Source of the DNA: Flavobacterium panacagri
GTDB taxonomy: Bacteria > Bacteroidota > Bacteroidia > Flavobacteriales > Flavobacteriaceae
Direction: 5' to 3'
Assembly: GCF_030378165.1 (NCBI RefSeq)
Contig: NZ_CP119766.1
Location: 4,402,001 to 4,466,000, forward strand
Length of the DNA stretch: 64,000 nucleotides
The notes below the pieces were generated by a model that saw only the letters and a program-made list of their open reading frames with translations, ran no database searches and was not told where the DNA came from. Positions 9,997 to 17,572 of the stretch are shown piece by piece (within the stretch, counting starts at the first letter, position 1; every line of letters begins with the position of its first letter). The position numbers were made by a program, and so were the translations under genes.

Positions 9997-12120
9997 TCAA
10001 AAAAACTTCTTAAATCCTTCGCTTTTTACTTTCCATGTTCCATCTTTAGGGAAACCCGGATTTTCTTCATTTGTTCCGTCCCAGCCTGCGCACATCATGG
10101 CTACTGCTGTCAGTAATCCGCCATTTCCTGGAAGATAAAGTGTTAAGCGTTCTGCTTGATAATTATGTCCATTTTTTAAATAGGTATTCGTAGTCACATT
10201 CATAAACAAGGCATCAATTGCTTTTTCCGGCATCTGCAGACGTGCAGCAGACATAGCCGTCATTGGGAAATCCCAACCCCAGGTTTTATCCCATGACCAA
10301 GTATTCCAAACCAAATCAAAAGTATTTTTCATGATTTTCTTATCCAACAAAGAAGTTTCTGGAAGCATTCCGAAAGTTCCCAAAACCGAAGGATGATCGG
10401 TTTTAAATTCTGGATTGGTATAAGAATCTGTTGCACTTTCTGTCGCCAGATAAACCTGATCTGAAATTGGCAATGGAGACAATTTAGCTAAAACCGTTTC
10501 CCATTTCTCAGGTACTTTTTGGTTCAATTTTTTCTTCCATGCAATAGCTGTTTTCAAAGCCCAATTCCAATACGCCAACTCATAAGTTGGATTAAACGTT
10601 TCCATAGCTTTAAAACGTTCCTGCGCTGGAATAACGCCCGGCCCTAAAACATAACGGTCTTTTTTAGCATCATAATTAGCAAACGAAGCCATAAAATCTG
10701 CGGTTGCAAAAACTCTTTCGCTGTATAAATCTAAAGTTGCTTTTTCAGGTTTATTGCGATATATTAATTCAGCATAGGTAATAAAATGAGGTTGCTGCCA
10801 AATCAGAAACGAACCTACAGATGACGGACTTTCGTTACCATCAGGATCGGTCATTTTTTGCCATCTTGCTCCTTCAAAACCTTGTCTTTTGGCAATATTT
10901 TTTGCTTTATCAAAAACTTTCTGATACCACGGAAGACTTTTTTCTAATAAATCTGCCCTGTTCCAAAGCGCAAAATGAACTCCGTGCCACCAATGCATTT
11001 CTAAATGCGGTTTTCCATACCAACTGTTATACGTTAAACCCGTTTCTTGCGGAGGCACTTTTCCTGTACATTGCACTTTGGTTAGATACTGCGACAAAAT
11101 TACTCTGCGTTCCAATTCCTTGGCACGCGGATCTGTGCTTCCAGAAAAATCAACTGCGGCACCACTTTTCCAAAACTGTTCCCAGCCTTTGATACTGCTA
11201 TTTTCGATAACCAAAAAAGAAGAATTTGAAACTGGTTTTTCCGCTAAAGCGAAAAGACAGCTTAATTCTAATACATCTGTATTTGAGGGTTCTAAAACAA
11301 AATAATGTTCTCCTGTTTTCTTAATCTGCGCGTTTCCTTTCCAGTTTAAACTCACATTATACGAAATGCTGTCCATCACATGTTTTACAACAGCCTGTGT
11401 TTTAGATTTTTCTGTCAGAGTGGTTTTATAATCCTGTCTTCCTTCCCATTTTGTTCCCATATCAGCCCAATCTCCTGTTGGAAAAGGAATTCTTAAACTG
11501 ATTTTCAGTCGTTTTTCTTTCAATAAAGCGGACTTAACTTTTACACCAATTTCATCTTTGTCTTGATGCGAAGCAGTATAAACGGTCACCGGAGTTCCTT
11601 CAACTTCAAAATAACTTTCAATTTCGCCCGTCCATAAATTCAATTTCTGAGAAATCGCCTTAAGATCAGTTGGCTTCACAAGACTTCCATCTTTTTTAGT
11701 GATTTCAAAACCTAAATTTCCTAATTGCAATAAATGCGGATTCTGCCTGAACCAGTTTACCGCCTCAACTCTTCTCGGTGGTTCCTTAATTTGAACAGTA
11801 TATGAAATGTCTCTTCCATACTGTTTGTAATCTCTTAAAGTCTCTGAAAACTTATAACTGTTCACATTTTTATAACTGTCCCAACCCCATTCTGACTGTG
11901 TTCCTAACGGAATTCCGTTTTGATACGTTTTTGGAAAAGTCTGAAGTCCTGTTGCATCCACCGTAAAGGCAAAAGCGCCATTCCCGACTGTTAAAGAAGC
12001 CAGCGTATCGATTGCCGTAATTTGAACATTATGTCGTGTTACCAAGGCTTTTCGGTCTATTTTTTGAGCAAAAAGCGATGCCGAAAATAGGATGGCAATA
12101 ATTGAAAATTGTTTTTTCAT
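9997..12120 (-). CDS. Secreted (alpha/alpha)6-toroid putative glycosidase, GH65/GH95-like, family not certain
   Basis: The start at 12120 is preferred over an in-frame ATG at 12171 because it begins directly with a signal peptide (MKKQFSIIAILF, ending LFAQ); the protein is then 707 aa. The N-terminal half reads as a beta-sandwich with LTVGNGAFAFTVDATGLQ, similar to the opening of GH65/GH95-type enzymes. The C-terminal half is helical and Trp-rich (WHGVHFALW, GARWQKM, TWGWDFPM), as expected of a clan GH-L type (alpha/alpha)6 barrel. I cannot name the catalytic acid with confidence. It sits between the DUF4450-like enzyme and PL11, so the likely target is a sugar on rhamnogalacturonan. Fold type is moderately sure; reaction is unknown. 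Confidence 0.7.
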   Translation of the reverse strand: MKKQFSIIAILFSASLFAQKIDRKALVTRHNVQITAIDTLASLTVGNGAFAFTVDATGLQTFPKTYQNGIPLGTQSEWGWDSYKNVNSYKFSETLRDYKQYGRDISYTVQIKEPPRRVEAVNWFRQNPHLLQLGNLGFEITKKDGSLVKPTDLKAISQKLNLWTGEIESYFEVEGTPVTVYTASHQDKDEIGVKVKSALLKEKRLKISLRIPFPTGDWADMGTKWEGRQDYKTTLTEKSKTQAVVKHVMDSISYNVSLNWKGNAQIKKTGEHYFVLEPSNTDVLELSCLFALAEKPVSNSSFLVIENSSIKGWEQFWKSGAAVDFSGSTDPRAKELERRVILSQYLTKVQCTGKVPPQETGLTYNSWYGKPHLEMHWWHGVHFALWNRADLLEKSLPWYQKVFDKAKNIAKRQGFEGARWQKMTDPDGNESPSSVGSFLIWQQPHFITYAELIYRNKPEKATLDLYSERVFATADFMASFANYDAKKDRYVLGPGVIPAQERFKAMETFNPTYELAYWNWALKTAIAWKKKLNQKVPEKWETVLAKLSPLPISDQVYLATESATDSYTNPEFKTDHPSVLGTFGMLPETSLLDKKIMKNTFDLVWNTWSWDKTWGWDFPMTAMSAARLQMPEKAIDALFMNVTTNTYLKNGHNYQAERLTLYLPGNGGLLTAVAMMCAGWDGTNEENPGFPKDGTWKVKSEGFKKFF

Positions 12121-12159
12121 TAGGTTATTTTTTTGGTTTCTGATTGAAATGAAATTTTT

Positions 12160-12301
12160 ACCGCAAAGCACGCAAGTTTTTTTTACTAAGCACTACGTTG
12201 TAAAACGCAAAGTTCGCAAAGCTTTATCTACACAAAGCTTTGAGAACTTTGCGTTTTTTTAGAATTCCAAAAGCAAAAAAAACTTGCGTGCTTTGCGGTT
12301 A
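12160..12301. repeat. Nested inverted repeats of the CGCAAAG family
   Basis: The outer arms (about 12160-12183 and 12277-12300) are complementary and contain CCGCAAAGCACGCAAG. An inner pair (about 12203-12226 and 12234-12257) contains AACGCAAAGTTCGCAAAG, with one mismatch to its partner. The whole ~140-bp block can fold as a long two-part hairpin and fills the gap between the 1205-aa and 707-aa toroid enzymes. It is related in wording to the repeats at 9864 and 20466. Confidence 0.75.
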
Positions 12302-12323
12302 AATCTCAAGCTGTTTCATATTA

Positions 12324-15300
12324 TTATCTAATTAAAGTCAAACTCATCAAACCAATCACCACATCATTAGCAATGGTTTTCAAAGTCAAACTTTTTAATG
12401 TTTTATTTTTATCCAATGGCAAATCCAGAATCGTTCCCGCACCGCCTTCGACTCCATAATTGGTAAGTCCTTTTATGGGTTTAAAATCTTTAAAATCTCT
12501 CGAAATTTTTCCTGATTTCAGATAAACTCTTGGTGGTTTTGGAGCATCGGTGGTAAATGCTAATCCGTCAATAAAATAATCCTGCTCAATCGGCCACCAG
12601 TTTTCTGGATTTTTAAGTGCTAAAACTTCCGAAGTTCCATCTGTGTAATTTACTGTGATTTCGCCATTTGTCATTCGGCTCTGCATTGGATTTGTTGTTC
12701 CTGCTACCATAAAATAAACATGTGAAGCTTTTCCAGATAACGGAATCGTAACACTTTCCGGATAATTATCCCACATGGAAGTGAAAACAATATTTTTTTT
12801 GTCTGCTGATGAAGGTGTTTTAAATACAATTCCTTCAGGAGAAGTAATTTGTTCTTTGTTCTTGGCTCTTTCACGAAGTCCACTGTCGTCAATTATAACT
12901 TCTAAATTGGGATAACACCAATTCCCGATTCCCTGTTTCGGAAGCTGTAATGTCGTAGTTTTAGGTCTTGGCGAAAGATATTCATTGGTAAAAACATCGG
13001 TAACTTTAGCATTAAAATAAGACGAAAGAGCAATCGATTCCTGTTTATGGGAAGCCGAAAACGGAATATCCCAATTGATTATTTCCATGTTTTGAATGGA
13101 TGAATTGCCATTCTTAATCTCAATTTTGTTAGTTCCTGGCATTAAATCTTGAATCGGAATTTGAACTGTTTTCTGTTCTAATACATTAAAATTAATTGGC
13201 TGACTCGCTTTTTCATTTGTATTTAAAACCAAAGAACCTTCCATCTTTTTTACAGTATTGTTTTTAATGGAAACTTCTAAAGTATTGGCTTCTGTAAGTT
13301 TTGCTGCAGCTTCTAATTTTGGTTTAAAATTAACTTCAACAGGATGCCACCAAGACAATTCGCCTTGTTTCAGTTTTATAAAAAACACACTGTTTCCTTC
13401 CCCATTAAACTTGGCATGAAGCTCATTTTGAGTTTTCGAAATAGCACTTAAAACCGATTGCGGATCGTAAACCGAAAGAATTTCAGCTTTAAAAGTCATT
13501 ATATGTAAATCTTGACCACTGGTGTAAAATGGGGTCTGCTTTTTTGTTTCTAATGGAAAACCTTTCCAGTTTACAACAACATCATAAACAGCATTGTAAG
13601 GCACTTCAATACAAATTTTCGGTTTTCCGATACTTTCCGAAATTGCTTTATATGAAGCAATTTTACCGTTTATCATAATGTTTTGAATTTTATCAAAAGG
13701 TGCATCCAATAAAAGTTTTAAACTCATTTTGGACTGAAAACGATTTTCGATTTTGTAACTGTCTTTTTTATCTTCTCTTTTAAAAGAAAATGAAATATCT
13801 GGAATTTCGATTGAAGCTTCATTCCATTGAGAAGGAAAACCCGGACTGATAGTCAAAGTTCCTGCTAAAGCATCGGGTTGAATTCCGTAAAGACCTTCAA
13901 CCAAAGTCCTTGAAGCCATTCCGATTGGGTCGGCAAAATCACGATATAACTCCCCACGCATTGCATCTTGGTACAAAAGCTGTTCAAAAGCACCCGGCGA
14001 TGCTCCTAGATACATACTTTCTATCAAAGCGCTTTCCCATAAATGATACGCTTTTTCGGCTTGTCCACCCTGCCAAAAGGCCAAAGCGGTGTGTAATTGT
14101 TCTGCTAATGCCACATTATTAACCGACCAAGTATAAGGCTGCCAATTGGTGGTACTAATGGTAAATAAATCAGTTCTATCTAATCCTTCCGCTTTAATTG
14201 GTATGCGAGGAATCTGTTTATCCACATAATGCAGCATTTGAAAACTCTCAAACGGAGTAGCCATTTCTGAATCAATCGTATGGTAAATGCTCCAAACTCC
14301 AGGAGTTTCATGCAATAATCTATTTCCTAAAGCGTCTTTATATTCTGCAAAAATTCCTTTTTTAGGAAGCCATAAAATCTGATTGGAAGCTTTTAAAATT
14401 TTATCAGCTTCTTTTGAAAACGGAAGCGCATCCACCTTTAATTCTTGAGCTACAGCTGCAATGGTTTTATTGGCATAATAATTATAAGCCGAAGAATGAA
14501 TTACACCGCCTCCGCTGTATTGAAGCGCATCGCTCGCCCAAATTGAGGCATAAGCATCATATAGACCATCGCGGTCTGAATCGAAATTTCGTTTTTCCCA
14601 GTCAATATGTCTTTGAAGTACAGGCCACATTTCCTTCATAAAATCGGTATTTCCAGTCCATTTAAAATGACGCAGCATTTGGTCGATAAAAACCAGATTC
14701 ATATCATAATGATGAGCAACAGTATTCTTGTTCGGATTTCTGCTGATGTAGCCGCTGCTGAACATTGATGTTCCCATTTCTTCTTTCTGTCTCGCAAGAT
14801 TTTTTTCAGCATCAAACACAACTGGGCCACTCTCAGGAGTTGTAACTTGTGAGTTGCTATAACTCTTAAAATGAGATTTTGCACGGTCATGCCAGCCTAA
14901 AGGGTCGGCTGTGTATGCACCACGCCACGCATTGAGGTACATTCTCCATGCCACCGCGCCATGCAAGTAAGCTGGGCTTTCCCATATTCCGTCAGAAGCA
15001 ATTGCAAGTGCTCCACCCAATGTATTGATATAAGGGTCTGGCGTAACTACCTTTACTCTATTCGCCAAAACCGCTGTTTGCTGAACAGCTTCTTTATACA
15101 TTGACTCAATATTTTTCTGTGTAAGATTTTGCACTTTTTCAGGAGTCAGAAACCAATAATTTTCATTTTGAAAGTTCTTGACTTTTCCCGCAACCACCAT
15201 TAGTGATTCTGAATTGGAATTGTATAATTCTAAAGGGGAGTTTTGTTTTTCGGCATTAGCCAAATGAACAGCTGAATCCGGAAAATAACCTGTTAACCTC

Positions 15301-15941
15301 TTATTGTTTCCGTCTTTTTGTTTGTTGCTTTCTGAACCATATTCCAACAGAAAAGACTGTTTTTCTAAAGTATACTTATTATTGATGCAATATTCAGGTT
15401 TCAAATAAAAGACCGATTCGGGGTCGGCTCCGATATCTCCGTCACGACTGAACTTTTTCCCTGTCGCACCACCGTAAACCCAAACAAGACTACAATCTTT
15501 TGGCACATTGCTACCTGATACTTTAATAATAAAACCTTCTTTTTCTCTTAAAGCGACTACATCAACAATCAGTCTTCCACTTCCCAAAATAGCATCTTGA
15601 ATTTCGTAATGCATGGTTCCTTGAACATAACTGGTATGAATTTTTGATGCTTCGGTAATCCATTTGCTGTTTTTACCACTTATTAAAGCCAATTTAAAAT
15701 TGCCTCCCATTCCTGGCATATAGAGCGCAAATTCTGGTAAATCTCCCGCCTCTACCCTAAATCCGGTATTGGAACCATAAAGTGCTCTATTAAATTTTCG
15801 GTTGCCATTTTTAAGTACAAAATTATTTCCTTCAGGTATATAATGAATCTTACGGGTTGTTTTTTCCTGTCCGTTTATTACTAACGAGCTCAAGAAAAAA
15901 ATGCCAATAAATACTGCAATAAGGGATGTTTTAGATTTCAT
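12324..15941 (-). CDS. Large secreted DUF4450-like enzyme with a six-hairpin toroid domain
   Basis: A 1205-aa secreted protein (signal peptide ending VINGQ). Residues ~30-250 resemble the DUF4450 domain: NRALYGSNTGFRVEAGDLP and ALYMPGMGGNF are distinctive. Residues ~290-720 look like a six-hairpin (alpha/alpha)6 glycosidase barrel: YLHGAVAWRMYLNAWRGAY, then DSDRDGLYDAYASIWASDA, then a C-terminal cap with YGIQPDA and LTISPGFPSQW as in GH78/GH95-type proteins. The remaining ~480 residues are beta-rich modules, probably carbohydrate-binding. It is the first gene of the lyase operon and is divergent from CE12 across a region with two operator-like motifs. Context suggests a glycosidase acting on an RG-I substituent. 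The domain assignment is from memory of the family pattern, and substrate and mechanism are unknown. Confidence 0.7.
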   Translation of the reverse strand: MKSKTSLIAVFIGIFFLSSLVINGQEKTTRKIHYIPEGNNFVLKNGNRKFNRALYGSNTGFRVEAGDLPEFALYMPGMGGNFKLALISGKNSKWITEASKIHTSYVQGTMHYEIQDAILGSGRLIVDVVALREKEGFIIKVSGSNVPKDCSLVWVYGGATGKKFSRDGDIGADPESVFYLKPEYCINNKYTLEKQSFLLEYGSESNKQKDGNNKRLTGYFPDSAVHLANAEKQNSPLELYNSNSESLMVVAGKVKNFQNENYWFLTPEKVQNLTQKNIESMYKEAVQQTAVLANRVKVVTPDPYINTLGGALAIASDGIWESPAYLHGAVAWRMYLNAWRGAYTADPLGWHDRAKSHFKSYSNSQVTTPESGPVVFDAEKNLARQKEEMGTSMFSSGYISRNPNKNTVAHHYDMNLVFIDQMLRHFKWTGNTDFMKEMWPVLQRHIDWEKRNFDSDRDGLYDAYASIWASDALQYSGGGVIHSSAYNYYANKTIAAVAQELKVDALPFSKEADKILKASNQILWLPKKGIFAEYKDALGNRLLHETPGVWSIYHTIDSEMATPFESFQMLHYVDKQIPRIPIKAEGLDRTDLFTISTTNWQPYTWSVNNVALAEQLHTALAFWQGGQAEKAYHLWESALIESMYLGASPGAFEQLLYQDAMRGELYRDFADPIGMASRTLVEGLYGIQPDALAGTLTISPGFPSQWNEASIEIPDISFSFKREDKKDSYKIENRFQSKMSLKLLLDAPFDKIQNIMINGKIASYKAISESIGKPKICIEVPYNAVYDVVVNWKGFPLETKKQTPFYTSGQDLHIMTFKAEILSVYDPQSVLSAISKTQNELHAKFNGEGNSVFFIKLKQGELSWWHPVEVNFKPKLEAAAKLTEANTLEVSIKNNTVKKMEGSLVLNTNEKASQPINFNVLEQKTVQIPIQDLMPGTNKIEIKNGNSSIQNMEIINWDIPFSASHKQESIALSSYFNAKVTDVFTNEYLSPRPKTTTLQLPKQGIGNWCYPNLEVIIDDSGLRERAKNKEQITSPEGIVFKTPSSADKKNIVFTSMWDNYPESVTIPLSGKASHVYFMVAGTTNPMQSRMTNGEITVNYTDGTSEVLALKNPENWWPIEQDYFIDGLAFTTDAPKPPRVYLKSGKISRDFKDFKPIKGLTNYGVEGGAGTILDLPLDKNKTLKSLTLKTIANDVVIGLMSLTLIR

Positions 15942-15981
15942 AAAATGGCAAAAAAATTATGTTTTTAAAATAAATACATAA

Positions 15982-15989
15982 CGAAATTA
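15982..15989 (-). promoter_or_regulatory. Weak -7-like box for the 1205-aa enzyme operon
   Basis: On the minus strand the bases read TAATTTCG, one mismatch from the Bacteroidota -7 consensus TAnnTTTG, 41 bases before the start at 15941. No clear -33 TTG was seen at the right distance, so this is only a candidate. Confidence 0.3.
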
Positions 15990-16053
15990 TTTAGTGATTT
16001 TTTTATTAATTCAATATTATTTTTATGCAATTTCTTTGTTTTTTCATTACATC

Positions 16054-16064
16054 GTATCCTGTAC
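16054..16064 (+). promoter_or_regulatory. Operator-like motif GTATCCTGTAC
   Basis: GTATCCTGTAC is a GTA-N5-TAC imperfect palindrome and the best copy of a motif found nine times in intergenic DNA of this window. It lies in the divergent region between the 1205-aa enzyme and CE12, 76 bases from a second, inverted copy. A degenerate ATACCTGAC follows at 16066. Candidate binding site for the GntR-type regulator at 48277 or for a hybrid sensor. Confidence 0.6.
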
Positions 16065-16126
16065 ATACCTGACTTATAAGATTATTTTTTATTGAAACTT
16101 TATTTTTTTAATCGTTTTTTAACATC

Positions 16127-16143
16127 ATAGTACAGGATACTAT
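16127..16143 (+). promoter_or_regulatory. Operator-like palindrome ATAGTA-N5-TACTAT
   Basis: The core 16130-16140 reads GTACAGGATAC, the exact reverse complement of the site at 16054. Here the flanks extend it to a perfect 6-bp inverted repeat (ATAGTA and TACTAT) around CAGGA. It ends 16 bases before the -7 box of the CE12 gene, so it occupies the place where a -33 element would be expected. Confidence 0.6.
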
Positions 16144-16159
16144 ATAAAATCATAAGGAT

Positions 16160-16167
16160 TAGATTTG
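16160..16167 (+). promoter_or_regulatory. -7 promoter box of the CE12-GH2 group
   Basis: TAGATTTG matches the Bacteroidota -7 consensus TAnnTTTG perfectly and lies 29 bases before the start at 16197. No TTG is seen at the -33 position; the palindrome at 16127-16143 lies there instead, which suggests regulator-dependent transcription. Confidence 0.5.
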
Positions 16168-16196
16168 AAAAACAAATAAATTAAAATCTCAAAAAT

Positions 16197-17555
16197 TTGA
16201 CTATTTTTTTTAAATATTCGTATTTATTCTTGCTTTCTGTTTTGATCTCGTTTTCAGCATTTTCAAATAATTCCACGAAAAATGTATTGGACAACAAAAC
16301 AGTTTCTGAAGACAGTTTAAAAAAGACAATGCTCTTTCAGTTTGGCACTGATTTAAAAATCAAAAAAGGGATTTCGGTAACAAAATCTTTAGAATACAAA
16401 TCTGATTTAGGATATGGATTTGACTTTAATACCGAATCCAACCTAAAATTAAACTCCAATTCTTTTTCTATTGAAAAGCCTGTCTACTTTTCTGTAAAAC
16501 TTCCTGAAGGAAATTATCAAGTTGAAGTAGTTTTAGGAAGTCCTCAAAAAGACCTTAAAACAACCATAAAAGCAGAATCTCGCCGATTAATGGTTAATGA
16601 GTTTATTGTAGCAAAAGGAAAATCAGCTGTACAGATTTTTAATATAAATGTTCGAAATCCTAGAATTGATGATAATTTGAATGTTACTCTTAAAGACCGT
16701 GAAAAAGACATCTTAGATTGGGATGATAAATTGACCCTTGAATTTCTAGGCGAAACAGCCGTTCAGAGTATTAAAATCACAAAAAAAGACAATTTAACGG
16801 TTCTCTATCTAGCCGGAGATTCTACTGTTACCGACCAAGATGTAGAGCCTTGGGCATCGTGGGGACAATTTATCACTGCTTATTTTAATGAAAATGTTGT
16901 TGTAGCAAATTATGCGTATTCGGGTTCTTCATTGAGTTCTTTTAAAGCCAGCAACCGCTTGAAAAAAATACTTTCCCAAATCAAAAAAGGAGATTACCTT
17001 TTTGTGGAATTTGGTCATAATGACGAAAAAATCAAAGGTGCCGGCAATGGCCCGTGGGAATCGTATTCAGATTTATTGGCAGAATTTACTCAGGCAGCTA
17101 AAGATAAAGGCGCAATTCCGATTTTAGTTACCCCAACACAACGCCGTTTTTTTAATGAAAACGGCACTCTAAAAGATACGCATGGCGATTTTCCTCCAGC
17201 GATGCGTGCCGTGGCTCAAAAAAACAATACAGCTCTTATTGATATTACAAAAATGACAACCGAGCTTTACGAAACCTGGGGCGATGAAGTATCCAGAAAA
17301 GCTTTTGTACAATATCCTGCCAACACCTTTCCCGGTCAGGAAAAAGCATTGGACGACAATACGCATTTTAATAGCTTTGGGGCTAACGAAATTGCACTTT
17401 GTGTAATTAGAGGAATTCGTCAGCTTGACGTTCCTTTGAAAAAACAAATCAAAAAAGATATTCCGGAATATAATCCGAACAAACCTAACTATATTTCAAG
17501 CTGGACGCTGCCTATGAGCGCCCGATTTGAAATTTCAAAACCAGATGGAAACTAA
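16197..17555 (+). CDS. Rhamnogalacturonan acetylesterase, CE12, with N-terminal beta-sandwich
   Basis: A 452-aa secreted SGNH-fold esterase that should remove acetyl groups from GalA in rhamnogalacturonan. The start is a TTG: an in-frame stop lies five codons upstream and no ATG occurs before the signal peptide (TIFFKYSYLFLLSVLISF). Residues ~45-190 form a beta-sandwich (LFQFGTDL, LPEGNYQVEVVLG), a galactose-binding-like module often found in front of CE12. The catalytic domain shows block I Ser209 in AGDSTVTD, a Gly in SGSSLSSF, Asn in EFGHND, and the D387/H390 pair in DDNTHFN, so the triad is complete. It is first in a plus-strand group, 17 bases before GH2. Deacetylation would open the backbone to PL11 and GH105. 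Confidence 0.93.
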   Translation: MTIFFKYSYLFLLSVLISFSAFSNNSTKNVLDNKTVSEDSLKKTMLFQFGTDLKIKKGISVTKSLEYKSDLGYGFDFNTESNLKLNSNSFSIEKPVYFSVKLPEGNYQVEVVLGSPQKDLKTTIKAESRRLMVNEFIVAKGKSAVQIFNINVRNPRIDDNLNVTLKDREKDILDWDDKLTLEFLGETAVQSIKITKKDNLTVLYLAGDSTVTDQDVEPWASWGQFITAYFNENVVVANYAYSGSSLSSFKASNRLKKILSQIKKGDYLFVEFGHNDEKIKGAGNGPWESYSDLLAEFTQAAKDKGAIPILVTPTQRRFFNENGTLKDTHGDFPPAMRAVAQKNNTALIDITKMTTELYETWGDEVSRKAFVQYPANTFPGQEKALDDNTHFNSFGANEIALCVIRGIRQLDVPLKKQIKKDIPEYNPNKPNYISSWTLPMSARFEISKPDGN

Positions 17556-17572
17556 CCAAAGAACCAACTTTT

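Noticed and set aside
10821..11192. 123-aa plus-strand frame opposite the GH65-like toroid gene
   Set aside because: Antisense shadow; the minus-strand frame is continuous and has recognisable domains.
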